Assembly (NCBI GenBank): GCA_016869875.1
Contig: VGDE01000011.1
Span: 1 to 36,709 of the forward strand
Length of the DNA stretch: 36,709 nucleotides
Origin: Alphaproteobacteria bacterium
GTDB taxonomy: Bacteria; Pseudomonadota; Alphaproteobacteria; Rhodobacterales; Rhodobacteraceae
Reading direction: 5' to 3'
Positions 8,322 through 16,514 of the stretch are shown here, one piece after another (position 1 is the stretch's first letter; each line of letters starts with the position of its first letter). The notes beneath the pieces were generated by a model. It saw nothing but the letters and a program-made list of their open reading frames with translations, had not been told where the DNA came from and searched no databases. The position numbers were made by a program, and so were the translations under genes.

Positions 8322-9578
8322 TCAGCTTTGAGCGGCAGGCAGGGGGTTGTCGGATTGCGCCTCATCCAGGACGACCTCGATTGCAAGGGGCGTGGCGTTG
8401 GGAGTGATGACCGCAAAGCTGCCCTGTTCCTCCGGGGTCAGGGCGCGGCGCTGCGTGGCGCGCCAGCCAGCGTATGCCGTCAGCAGCATCAGCAGGACCC
8501 CCATGTAGGCCCAGTACCCATCCGGCCCCATGACCCCCATCAGCCAGCCTGTCACCATGGGGCCCGCCATCGAGCCCACGCCATAGATGAACAGCAAGCC
8601 CGCCGAAGCCGAGGCCATGTCGGACTGGTCCAGATAATCGTTGGTATAGGCCAGCAGCAGCGCATAGATCGGGTTCGCGATCCCGCCCATCACGGCCCCT
8701 GCCACAATCAGCCCGAAGGTCCCGGGCCCCGCCGCGATCACGACCAGCCCGGTCAGCCCGCCGATGGCCGACAGGATCAGCACCAGCATCCGGCGGTCAT
8801 AGCGGTCCGAGATCCAGCCGATCGGGTATTGCAGAACCAGACCGCCCGCATAGATCGCGGCGACGAAAAGGCTGATCTGCGCCACGGACAGCCCGATCAG
8901 CGTACCCCAGACCGAGGACATGCCCGACAGTGCCGCAAACACGCCCCCCATGAGGAAGATCCCCACGCAGCCCAGCGGCGAGGCGCGGTACAGGCTGGCA
9001 AAGGACATGCGCTTGATCGTCTCGAACTGCGGCGCGGGCTGCGCGCTCAGCAGGATCGGCGTGAAGGCCAGCGACACCAGGACCGACGGGATGACGAACA
9101 GCAGAAAGCCGCCCGGATCGCCCACGTTCAGCAGCGCCTGCGCCACCACGATGCCCGCCAGCTGCACGATCATGTAGGCCGACAGCGCCTGACCCCGGTT
9201 CTCGTTCGTGGAACCCGCGTTCAGCCAGCTTTCCGCCGTCACGTAGACGCCGCAAAAGCAGAAGCCGATCAGAAAGCGCAGGAACGTCCAGCTGATCCAA
9301 TGCGGCTCGACCGCGAACAGCACCAGCGCCGCCGAGATCAGCGAACCCAGCGCCGCAAAGACCCGCACATGGCCCACGTTCTTGATCAGGTCGGGGACCG
9401 TCAGGCTGCCCAGCAGGAAGCCACCGTAATAGCCGGTCATGACAATGGACATCTGGAAGGTCGGGATGCCTTCCAGATCGCCGCGGATGCCCAGAAGCGT
9501 GCCTTGCATGCCGTTTCCGACCATGAGCAGCAGGATGCCAAGAAGCAGGGGCCAGGTGGCGCGCAGCACCGAAATCAT
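8322..9578 (-). CDS. MFS transporter
   Basis: A 418-residue major facilitator superfamily protein with about 12 hydrophobic segments. The loop 2-3 motif is degenerate (GGFLLGSLTVPDLIKNVGHVR). The TM4-5 stretch GVYVTAESWLN is followed by NENRGQALSAYM, and the central-loop repeat is SDRYDRR. It looks like the YcaD-type subgroup, for which the substrate is poorly defined; this assignment is from memory of the pattern. The ATG at 9578 has only a weak ribosome site. Its C-terminal tail of about 40 residues is hydrophilic. It lies 84 bp downstream of queA with no obvious terminator between, so read-through from queA is possible. Confidence 0.85.
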   Translation of the reverse strand: MISVLRATWPLLLGILLLMVGNGMQGTLLGIRGDLEGIPTFQMSIVMTGYYGGFLLGSLTVPDLIKNVGHVRVFAALGSLISAALVLFAVEPHWISWTFLRFLIGFCFCGVYVTAESWLNAGSTNENRGQALSAYMIVQLAGIVVAQALLNVGDPGGFLLFVIPSVLVSLAFTPILLSAQPAPQFETIKRMSFASLYRASPLGCVGIFLMGGVFAALSGMSSVWGTLIGLSVAQISLFVAAIYAGGLVLQYPIGWISDRYDRRMLVLILSAIGGLTGLVVIAAGPGTFGLIVAGAVMGGIANPIYALLLAYTNDYLDQSDMASASAGLLFIYGVGSMAGPMVTGWLMGVMGPDGYWAYMGVLLMLLTAYAGWRATQRRALTPEEQGSFAVITPNATPLAIEVVLDEAQSDNPLPAAQS

Positions 9579-9662
9579 CGCGTGTCTCGTTTCGTCGGAT
9601 CGGAAGGGTCAGCCAAGTTGGCCTAGCTCTGACAGGGGGCGCATGCCAGCCGGAATCCGACC

Positions 9663-10709
9663 TCAGGGGATCAGCAGCGACGCGTCGCCGTAACTGAAGA
9701 AACGATACCCGTCCGCAACCGCATGTCCATAGATCCGGCGGATTTTTTCGGGTCCCATCAGCGCCGACACCAGCATCATCAGCGTCGATTTCGGCAGGTG
9801 GAAGTTCGTCATCAGCGCGTCGGTCACCCGGAAGTGATAGCCGGGGTAGATGAAGATGTCGGTCGTCCCCTGAAATGCCGTCACGTGGCCTTCGTCCGTT
9901 GCGGCCGATTCGATCAGCCGCAGCGCGGTGGTGCCGACGGGGATCACGCGCCGGCCCTCGGATCGGGCGCGGTTCAGCGCGTCCGCGGCGGACGGGCTGA
10001 CCTCGCCCCATTCGGCATGCATCCGGTGGGTGGTCACGTCCTCGACCTTGACGGGCAGAAAGGTGCCTGCGCCCACATGCAGCGTCACATGCACGAACTC
10101 GATCCCGCGTGCCTCGAGCGCCGCCAGAAGCGGCGCGTCGAAATGGAGGCTGGCCGTGGGGGCGGCGACGGCGCCCTGACGCGCCGCCCAGACGGTCTGG
10201 TAGTCGTCGTGATCCTGCGCGTCCGGTGCACGCAGCGAAGCGATATAGGGCGGCAGCGGCATGGCGCCAACCTGCCGAAGGGCGGCGTCAAAGGCGTCGC
10301 CCGTCGCGTCAAAGACCAGCCGCAGCTCCCCGTCGCCGATCTCGGCCACCTCGGCGGACAGGGCGTCGCCGAACCGGATCACCTCGCCGGTGCGCAGTTT
10401 GCGCAAGGGTTTGGCCAGCGCCCTCCAGCCCTCGGCTGCGGGTTCCAGCAACGTGACCTCGATCCTCGCCTCGACCGGGCCTTGGGTCGTGTCGCGCGGG
10501 CGGAGGCCAATCAGGCGCGCAGGGATCACCTTGGTGTCGTTCAGCACAAGAACATCGCCCGGCCGCAGGATTTCGGGCAGGTCGCTGACGCGCCGGTCGT
10601 CGATTGCCTCCCCTTGGGCCAGCAAAAGCCGCGCGGAACTGCGCGGCCTTGCGGGACGCGTGGCGATCAGGTGGGCGGGAAGGTCAAAGTCGAAATCAGT
10701 CAGCTTCAT
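9663..10709 (-). CDS. queA: tRNA preQ1(34) S-adenosylmethionine ribosyltransferase-isomerase
   Basis: A 348-residue QueA, which transfers and isomerises the ribosyl moiety of S-adenosylmethionine onto preQ1 at tRNA position 34 to give epoxyqueuosine. The N-terminal [31 protein letters not shown], the central [10 protein letters not shown] and [11 protein letters not shown], and the C-terminal [19 protein letters not shown] are all classic QueA stretches and intact. The length is normal. The ATG at 10709 starts MKLTDFDF as expected. It is divergent from bfd across 119 bp. No tgt lies in the window. Confidence 0.96.
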   Translation of the reverse strand: MKLTDFDFDLPAHLIATRPARPRSSARLLLAQGEAIDDRRVSDLPEILRPGDVLVLNDTKVIPARLIGLRPRDTTQGPVEARIEVTLLEPAAEGWRALAKPLRKLRTGEVIRFGDALSAEVAEIGDGELRLVFDATGDAFDAALRQVGAMPLPPYIASLRAPDAQDHDDYQTVWAARQGAVAAPTASLHFDAPLLAALEARGIEFVHVTLHVGAGTFLPVKVEDVTTHRMHAEWGEVSPSAADALNRARSEGRRVIPVGTTALRLIESAATDEGHVTAFQGTTDIFIYPGYHFRVTDALMTNFHLPKSTLMMLVSALMGPEKIRRIYGHAVADGYRFFSYGDASLLIP

Positions 10710-10828
10710 GGCTTTGGCTTTTGCGGTGCGGCCTGCGGTCCGTCAAGCGGTCCCCGGTGGCCAAGCGAAATCGTCAGACTTTACAAATCCGACAGAATCG
10801 TTCAGTTTCACCGGCACAGGAGCTTGCC

Positions 10829-11122
10829 ATGATCGTCTGCCACTGCACCCAAATCTCGGATCAGGACATTCACGCCGCCATCGACTGGATGCGCGCGTCG
10901 GATCCACAGACGATCATCACACCGGGCAAGATCTATCATGCCTTGGGAAAACGCGCCGATTGCGGCGGCTGCATGCCGCTCTTTCTGGACACCATGCGCG
11001 CGTGCGATAAGTTGGGCGTCGCACCGCCGATTTTGCGGGCCAGAACAGACAGCAAGAAGGATGCCACCCATGAAGGGCGACGCCAAGGTCATCGACTATC
11101 TCAACGCCGCACTGCGATCTGA
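10829..11122 (+). CDS. bfd: Bacterioferritin-associated ferredoxin
   Basis: A 97-residue [2Fe-2S] protein that binds bacterioferritin and supplies electrons to release stored iron. Its four cluster cysteines are C4 and C6 (CHC) and C45 and C48 (CGGC), the Bfd pattern. The ATG at 10829 follows AGGAG by six bases. It is longer than E. coli Bfd (64 residues): the last 18 codons overlap the start of bfr in another frame, and the tail after about residue 70 is basic and probably unconserved. The bfd-bfr pairing strongly supports the assignment. The 119-bp region shared with queA is the likely site of iron regulation, but I see no clear Irr, RirA or Fur box. Confidence 0.9.
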   Translation: MIVCHCTQISDQDIHAAIDWMRASDPQTIITPGKIYHALGKRADCGGCMPLFLDTMRACDKLGVAPPILRARTDSKKDATHEGRRQGHRLSQRRTAI

Positions 11123-11555
11123 ACTGACGGCCGTCAGCCAGTACTGGCTGCATTACCGCCTGCAAGAGGATTGGGGCTTCGGTCGAATCGCCAAAAAGTC
11201 GCGCGAAGAATCGATCGAGGAAATGCACCACGCCGACAAGCTGATCCAGCGGATCATCTTCCTTGAAGGCCATCCGAACCTGCAGCGGCTTGACCCTTTG
11301 CGCATCGGGCAGAACCTGCGCGAAACGCTGGAAGCCGATCTTGCCGCCGAGCATGACGCCCGTAACCTGTACATCGAGGCGCGCGACCATTGCGACAGCG
11401 TGGGCGATTATGCCAGCAAGATCCTGTTCGAAGAACTGATCCAGGACGAGGAAGGCCATATCGACTTCCTTGAAACGCAGATCGGGCTGTACGAAACGAT
11501 CGGCGGCCAGAACTATGGCCAGTTGAACGCCAATCCCGCCGACGAGGCCGAGTGA
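11070..11555 (+). CDS. bfr: Bacterioferritin
   Basis: A 161-residue haem-containing ferritin that forms a 24-subunit iron-storage shell. All ferroxidase ligands sit at the E. coli positions: E18, E51, H54, E94, E127 and H130. Met52, the haem axial ligand, is also present, so this is a fully active-type subunit. The ATG at 11070 is preferred (AAGGA eight bases upstream) over an in-frame ATG at 11061, which would abut the ribosome site. It overlaps the bfd frame by 53 bp, implying translational coupling. It ends just before a large inverted repeat shared with gph. Confidence 0.97.
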   Translation: MKGDAKVIDYLNAALRSELTAVSQYWLHYRLQEDWGFGRIAKKSREESIEEMHHADKLIQRIIFLEGHPNLQRLDPLRIGQNLRETLEADLAAEHDARNLYIEARDHCDSVGDYASKILFEELIQDEEGHIDFLETQIGLYETIGGQNYGQLNANPADEAE

Positions 11556-11567
11556 CCCCTGCGGTCA

Positions 11568-11605
11568 GGCTGGGGTAAGGGGGCGCCGCCGCCCTTACCC
11601 CAGCC
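11568..11605. terminator. Long inverted repeat between convergent bfr and gph
   Basis: A perfect 14-bp stem, GGCTGGGGTAAGGG / CCCTTACCCCAGCC, around a ten-base loop. Neither side is followed by a T-tract, so it is not a canonical intrinsic terminator. It probably stops or protects both convergent transcripts. The right arm contains the gph stop codon (11595-11597) and its last codons. Confidence 0.6.
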
Positions 11606-12281
11606 AGTCGCGGGCAAGGGCGGGCAGTTCGTTGAAATGCCCCAGCAGCGCCTCGGGCGCCAGCCTGCTGATCGCTTCGCCTTCGGGTCCGAACGCGATC
11701 AGCGCCACGCGCACGCCGGCTGCGGCAGCTGTCCTGCGGTCGGTTTCCGTGTCGCCCACCAGAAACGAACGTGATACCTCTCCTCCGGCAACCTCGACCG
11801 CCGCGCGATACGGGCGCGGATCGGGCTTTCTGACCGGCAGCGTATCGGCTCCGATCATGGCGGCGAAACGGTCCCGCACGCCCAGTTCTCGCAGCAGCGT
11901 CTCGGCCAAGGCTTCGGGCTTGTTGGTGCAGACCGCCAGCAGATGTCCATCTTGCGCCAACTCGTCCAGCACCGCCTCGACGCCCGGATAAAGCCGCGTG
12001 TGCACCGCGATGGATCTGCCGTAATGCTGCAGCAGGCTGTCGTAATCCTCGTCCTCTGCGCCCGGCGGCAACAGCATTTGGCTGTCCATTCGGCCATAAC
12101 CGGCCCGCAGCATGGCACGTCCGCCGTGAAAGGCGATCAGCGCGTCCTGGATCGGGTCCAGCAGGTCGCCAAGGCCCCTGGCCCGAAAGCACGCATTCGC
12201 GGCGGCGACCAGGTCGCCCGACGTGTCCGCCAGCGTGCCGTCCAGATCAAAGACCACCGTGCCTGCCGTCCTGTCCGCCAT
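11595..12281 (-). CDS. gph: HAD hydrolase, phosphoglycolate phosphatase type
   Basis: A 228-residue haloacid-dehalogenase-superfamily phosphatase, most like Gph, which dephosphorylates 2-phosphoglycolate. The nucleophile motif is D12-L-D14-GTLADTSGD, motif II is CTNKPE, the motif III lysine is in VRKPDPRPY, and motif IV is GDTETDRRTA. The ATG at 12281 follows AAGGA by six bases. A longer upstream reading frame exists, but it lacks HAD similarity. The gene is divergent from glmU and convergent with bfr. Specificity within HAD phosphatases is not certain; a pyrophosphatase or sugar-phosphatase role is possible. Confidence 0.85.
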   Translation of the reverse strand: MADRTAGTVVFDLDGTLADTSGDLVAAANACFRARGLGDLLDPIQDALIAFHGGRAMLRAGYGRMDSQMLLPPGAEDEDYDSLLQHYGRSIAVHTRLYPGVEAVLDELAQDGHLLAVCTNKPEALAETLLRELGVRDRFAAMIGADTLPVRKPDPRPYRAAVEVAGGEVSRSFLVGDTETDRRTAAAAGVRVALIAFGPEGEAISRLAPEALLGHFNELPALARDWLG

Positions 12282-12397
12282 GCGCAATCCTTCCGCAACG
12301 ATCCGAAAACAAAGGTGAAGGCGTCGGGCCTTTCCAGCGCCTTTGCCCCGGCTTAGAACGCCGGCTTGACGAAAGCAAACAAGCGATGAGGGGCGGC

Positions 12398-13741
12398 ATG
12401 ACCGAGAGCGCAGTGGCAGTGGTGATCCTGGCGGCAGGCCAGGGCAGCCGGATGCAATCGGACCTGCCCAAGGTCCTGCACCGCCTGGCAGGCGTACCCC
12501 TGGTGGCCCATGCCCTGGCGGCGGCGCGCAGCCTTGAACCCGAGCAGGTGGTTGTCGTGACGGGCCACGGCTCCGCGGCGGTCGCGCGGGCCGTTGCCGG
12601 ACTGGACCCCGAGGCGGCCACGGTTCTTCAGGCCGAACAGCTGGGCACAGGCCATGCTGTCCGCCAGGCACTGCCCGCGCTGGAGGGGTTCGAAGGCAAG
12701 GTGGTCGTCCTTTACGGCGACACGCCCTTTATCGGGCAGGACACGCTGGCTGCGCTGGCAAGCCACGGCGCCGACCTTGTGGTTCTGGGCTTCGAGGCCG
12801 AAGACCCCGGCCGCTATGGACGCCTTGTGAGGGGCTCGGGCGGGCTGGAGCGGATCGTCGAGTTCAAGGACGCAGACGCCGCCACGCGGGAGATCGCACT
12901 GTGCAACTCCGGCGTCATGGCGCTGGACGCGGACCTCCTGCGGCAGATGATCGGCCTCCTGACGAACGACAACGCGGCGGGCGAATACTACCTGACCGAC
13001 CTTGTGGCCCTCGCCCGCGGCGACGGGCGCCGGGCCGACGTGGTGATCTGCGACGAGGAGGAAACCCTCGGCATCAACACCCGCGCGGAATTGGCCGCGG
13101 CCGAGGCGGGCTTTCAAACCCGCGCCCGTGCCCGCGCAATGGAGGATGGGGTGACCCTGACCGATCCGGCCAGCACCTTTTTCGCGCTGGACACGGTGAT
13201 CGGCCGCGACGCGATCATCGGCCCGAACGTGGTGTTCGGTCCCGGCGTGACGATCGAGTCCGGCGCCGAGATCCTGCCCTTTTGCCACCTGGAAGGTTGT
13301 CACGTCAGCGCCGGCGCCACCGTTGGCCCCTTTGCCCGCCTGCGCCCCGGCGCGGAACTGGGGGGCGACGTCCATGTCGGGAACTTTGTCGAGATCAAGA
13401 ACTCGGTCCTCGACGAGGGGGTAAAGGTCGGCCACCTGACCTATCTGGGTGATGCCCATGTGGGCGAGCAGACGAACATCGGGGCGGGCACGATCACCTG
13501 CAACTATGACGGCGTGATGAAGCATCGCACCGAAATCGGACCCCGCGCCTTCATCGGCAGCGACACGATGCTGGTGGCGCCCGTGCGGGTGGGCGCGGAC
13601 GCGATGACCGGCTCGGGCAGCACCATCACCGAGGATGTCCCCGACGGCGCGCTTGCCATCGGGCGGGCCCGACAGGCCACCAAACCCGGATTGGCCGTCC
13701 GCCTGATGGCGGCGCTGCGGACCAAGAAGGAGACACGCTGA
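12398..13741 (+). CDS. glmU: Bifunctional UDP-GlcNAc pyrophosphorylase / GlcN-1-P acetyltransferase
   Basis: A 447-residue two-domain enzyme making UDP-N-acetylglucosamine for peptidoglycan and LPS. The N-terminal uridyltransferase shows LAAGQGSRM..LPKVLH near residue 11, with later YGDTPFI and NSGVMALDADLL. The C-terminal left-handed beta-helix acetyltransferase shows hexapeptide repeats and GNFVEIKNS, HLTYLGDAHVG and NIGAGTITCNYDG, carrying the acetyl-transfer residues. The ATG at 12398 (GAGGGG four bases upstream) is preferred over an ATG at 12386. Its TGA stop shares its last base with the glmS ATG, so the two enzymes should be co-translated. Confidence 0.97.
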   Translation: MTESAVAVVILAAGQGSRMQSDLPKVLHRLAGVPLVAHALAAARSLEPEQVVVVTGHGSAAVARAVAGLDPEAATVLQAEQLGTGHAVRQALPALEGFEGKVVVLYGDTPFIGQDTLAALASHGADLVVLGFEAEDPGRYGRLVRGSGGLERIVEFKDADAATREIALCNSGVMALDADLLRQMIGLLTNDNAAGEYYLTDLVALARGDGRRADVVICDEEETLGINTRAELAAAEAGFQTRARARAMEDGVTLTDPASTFFALDTVIGRDAIIGPNVVFGPGVTIESGAEILPFCHLEGCHVSAGATVGPFARLRPGAELGGDVHVGNFVEIKNSVLDEGVKVGHLTYLGDAHVGEQTNIGAGTITCNYDGVMKHRTEIGPRAFIGSDTMLVAPVRVGADAMTGSGSTITEDVPDGALAIGRARQATKPGLAVRLMAALRTKKETR

Positions 13742-15558
13742 TGTGCGGCATCATCGGGATTCTGGGCAGCCACGAAGTGTCACCGCAACTGGTCGATGCC
13801 CTGCGGCGGCTGGAATATCGCGGCTATGACAGTGCCGGCGTGGCGACGGTCGATGCCGCCGGGCGGCTGGATCGTCGCCGGGCCGTCGGCAAGCTGGTGA
13901 ACCTGTCCGACCGGCTGGTTCACGACCCCCTGCCCGGACATGCCGGCATCGGACATACGCGGTGGGCCACTCACGGTGCCGCGACCGAAGTGAACGCCCA
14001 TCCCCACCGCTCGGGCCGTGTGGCTGTCGTCCACAACGGCATCATCGAGAACTTTCGGGAACTGCGGGCCGAACTGGCCGGGCTGGGCATCGCCGCCGAG
14101 TCGCAGACGGACACGGAAACGGTGGCGCTGTGGACGGCCCGCCACCTGGACCAGGGCATGGGGCCGCTGGAGGCCGCGCGTGCCACGCTGGCGCGCCTGC
14201 AGGGTGCCTTTGCCCTGGCCTTTCTGTTCGAGGGCGAGGGTGACCTGCTGATCGCGGCGCGCCGGGGCAGCCCCCTGGCCATCGGGCATGGCACGGGCGA
14301 GATGTTCCTGGGGTCGGACGCGGTGGCGCTGGCGCCCTTCACCGACCAGATCACCTATCTGGAGGATGGCGACCATGCGATGCTGACGCGGGCGGGCGTG
14401 CAGATATGGGACGGCGAAGGACATCAGGTTCATCGCGCGACCGGTCGCATCGATGTCGGCTCCACCGTCATCGATCGCGGCGGCCACCGGCATTTCATGG
14501 CCAAGGAGATCGCCGAGCAGCCCGTGGTGATCGGCGATGTGCTGGGCCATTACGTCAAGGGCGACCGGATCATCCTGCCGGATGCGCTGGACTTCACCGC
14601 CGTGGACCGCATCGCACTGGTCGGCTGCGGGACCGCCCATCTGGCCGGCCATGTCGCCAAATACTGGTTCGAGCAGCTGGCCGGCCTGCCCTGCGACATC
14701 GATGTGGCGTCCGAGTTCCGCTATCGCGAGCCGCCCTTGTCGCCGCACAGCCTGTTCATTGCTGTCAGCCAGTCGGGGGAAACCGCCGACACCCTTGCCG
14801 CGCTGCATTACGCGCGGGGCAAGGTGGCGCGCACCGTGGGGCTGGTCAATGTCGGCACCTCGGCCATCGCCCGCGACAGCGACACCGCGCTTCCGACGCT
14901 GGCGGGGATCGAGGTCAGCGTCGCCTCCTCCAAGGCCTTCACCTGTCAGCTGGCCGTTCTGGCGGTGCTGGCGCTGAAGGCGGCCCATGATCGGGGCCGG
15001 ATCGACGATGCCGCACTTGCCGGGCATCTTCGGGATCTGCGCGCGATCCCGGGCCTGCTGAGCCAGGCGCTTGCGCTGTCGGACGAATGCCGGACACAAG
15101 CGGAATGGCTGAGCCAGGCACGGGACGTGCTGTACCTTGGCCGGGGGGCGCTTTACCCGGTTGCCTTGGAGGGCGCGTTGAAGCTGAAGGAGCTGAGCTA
15201 CATCCATGCCGAAGGTTATGCCTCGGGCGAACTGAAGCACGGTCCCATCGCCCTGATCGACCGGGACGTGCCGGTGGTGGTGCTTGCCCCGCATGATGCG
15301 CTCTTCGACAAGACGATCTCGAACATGCAGGAGGTCATGGCGCGCCACGGCCAGATCCTGCTGATCTCGGATGCGGGCGGTATCGCGGCCGCGGGCGAGG
15401 GCGTGACCGCCAGCCTGGCGCTACCGCAGGGCGGGGGCGTGTTTCAGCCCATCCTTTATGCCGTGCCGATGCAGTACCTTGCCTACCACACCGCCGTGGC
15501 CAAGGGCACGGATGTCGACCAGCCGCGCAACCTGGCGAAATCCGTCACCGTGGAATGA
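13741..15558 (+). CDS. glmS: Glutamine-fructose-6-phosphate aminotransferase
   Basis: A 605-residue enzyme that makes glucosamine-6-phosphate from fructose-6-phosphate and glutamine, the committed step toward GlmU's substrate. It starts MCGIIGILG, with Cys2 as the N-terminal nucleophile. GHTRWATHG and NGIIENF complete the glutaminase domain. Two SIS isomerase domains follow (GCGTAHLAGHVAKYW and SQSGETADT; EGALKLKELSYIHAEGYASGELKHGP), and the C-terminus ends DQPRNLAKSVTVE as expected. The start overlaps the glmU stop by one base, which leaves no room for a glmS ribozyme leader. Feedback on this pair must act elsewhere. Confidence 0.98.
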   Translation: MCGIIGILGSHEVSPQLVDALRRLEYRGYDSAGVATVDAAGRLDRRRAVGKLVNLSDRLVHDPLPGHAGIGHTRWATHGAATEVNAHPHRSGRVAVVHNGIIENFRELRAELAGLGIAAESQTDTETVALWTARHLDQGMGPLEAARATLARLQGAFALAFLFEGEGDLLIAARRGSPLAIGHGTGEMFLGSDAVALAPFTDQITYLEDGDHAMLTRAGVQIWDGEGHQVHRATGRIDVGSTVIDRGGHRHFMAKEIAEQPVVIGDVLGHYVKGDRIILPDALDFTAVDRIALVGCGTAHLAGHVAKYWFEQLAGLPCDIDVASEFRYREPPLSPHSLFIAVSQSGETADTLAALHYARGKVARTVGLVNVGTSAIARDSDTALPTLAGIEVSVASSKAFTCQLAVLAVLALKAAHDRGRIDDAALAGHLRDLRAIPGLLSQALALSDECRTQAEWLSQARDVLYLGRGALYPVALEGALKLKELSYIHAEGYASGELKHGPIALIDRDVPVVVLAPHDALFDKTISNMQEVMARHGQILLISDAGGIAAAGEGVTASLALPQGGGVFQPILYAVPMQYLAYHTAVAKGTDVDQPRNLAKSVTVE

Positions 15559-15560
15559 CG

Positions 15561-15585
15561 AAAGCCCGCCGATCCGGCGGGCTTT
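15561..15585. terminator. Bidirectional intrinsic terminator of glmS and trmB
   Basis: An 11-bp perfect stem, AAAGCCCGCCG / CGGCGGGCTTT, with a three-base ATC loop. It is followed on the plus strand by TCCTTTC and on the minus strand by CGTC after its own T-run. It lies 3 bp after glmS and 6 bp after the convergent trmB stop. Confidence 0.88.
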
Positions 15586-15590
15586 TCCTT

Positions 15591-16304
15591 TCAAAGGCGG
15601 CGGAAGGTGACATAATGGGGCGCCCGCCCCTCGCGCAGGGCCTTCTGCTCGTACCGCGTGCTGATCCAGTCCTCCCATGGCTGGTCGGTGTCCCCGATCG
15701 CCTCGAACCCGGCAGGAGGCACCTCTTCGCGCGTCTGGCGGATATAGTCGGGGATGTCGCTTGCGACGCGAAAGATCCCCCCTGCCTTCATCACCCGCGC
15801 CAGCGGCAGCAGGTGTTCGGGCGTCACAAAACGGCGGCGGTGGTGGCGCGCCTTGGGCCAAGGGTCGGGATACATCAGGAAGGCCCGTTCGATGCTGGCG
15901 TCCGGCAGGACGTCCATGAGGTCACGGGCGTCGCCCGGATGGACGCTGACATTGCTGACGCCTGCTGCGCGAATCTTGCCCAGCAACATGGCGACACCGT
16001 TGATGAACGGTTCGCATCCGATGATGCCGATGTCGGGATAACGCGCCGCCATATGCACCATGTGCTCGCCACCCCCAAATCCGACCTCCAGCCACAAGGG
16101 CCGATCATCGCCGAAGATGGCCTGCGGGACGATGGGATTGCGGCCCGGATTGTCCTGCACCGTGATGCCGCGTGGTCGCAGATCGCCCAGATCCTCCGAA
16201 AGATAGCCCTTCTGGCTCTGCCGCAGGGTCTTGCCATGCCGCCGGCCATAAAAGTTGCGCCGCGGCGGGTTGGGATCAAAGTTGGGATTTGATGTGTCGC
16301 TCAT
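15591..16304 (-). CDS. trmB: tRNA (guanine-N7-)-methyltransferase
   Basis: A 237-residue TrmB that methylates G46 of tRNA using S-adenosylmethionine. The N-terminal RRNFYGRRHGKTLR, the SAM-binding LEVGFGGGEHMVHMA, PDPWPKARHHRRRF and the C-terminal STRYEQKA are typical. The start is chosen as ATG at 16304 (MSDTSNPNF), where family similarity begins shortly after, but its ribosome site is poor. An in-frame ATG at 16349 has AGGA at good spacing and would add 15 residues. The gene is convergent with glmS. Upstream, 16305-16462 carries no gene that I can see. Confidence 0.93.
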   Translation of the reverse strand: MSDTSNPNFDPNPPRRNFYGRRHGKTLRQSQKGYLSEDLGDLRPRGITVQDNPGRNPIVPQAIFGDDRPLWLEVGFGGGEHMVHMAARYPDIGIIGCEPFINGVAMLLGKIRAAGVSNVSVHPGDARDLMDVLPDASIERAFLMYPDPWPKARHHRRRFVTPEHLLPLARVMKAGGIFRVASDIPDYIRQTREEVPPAGFEAIGDTDQPWEDWISTRYEQKALREGRAPHYVTFRRL

Positions 16305-16462
16305 GCCGGGGAAGTGCCGCAAGAAGGGCGCTGTTTCAAGCCCCGGCATTTCATCCTGCCGTTCGGGACCTTTGGGAAAGCTGCGTCCGGCGGAGCCGAT
16401 GCAGAACCCTTGCACACGGAAGATCCAGCTGACGGACACCGGTGCCATTGAAATTGACGAAG

Positions 16463-16489
16463 GGGGCTGGGGGAGCGACCCCCAGCCCC
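16463..16489 (-). terminator. Hairpin terminator at the end of the nuo-birA-coaX-rnj unit
   Basis: An 11-bp perfect GC-rich stem, GGGGCTGGGGG / CCCCCAGCCCC, with loop AGCGA, 26 bp after the rnj stop. The minus-strand continuation TTCGTCAATTTC is only moderately T-rich. It marks the probable end of the long leftward transcription unit. Confidence 0.75.
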
Positions 16490-16514
16490 AGTGGAATGCA
16501 GCAAGGCTGCCGGA

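Noticed and set aside
10710-10828. An iron-responsive operator upstream of bfd
   Set aside because: Expected on biological grounds, but no convincing Irr, RirA or Fur-type palindrome could be seen.
13700-13745. glmS ribozyme or leader regulation
   Set aside because: glmU and glmS overlap by one base, so there is no leader region between them.
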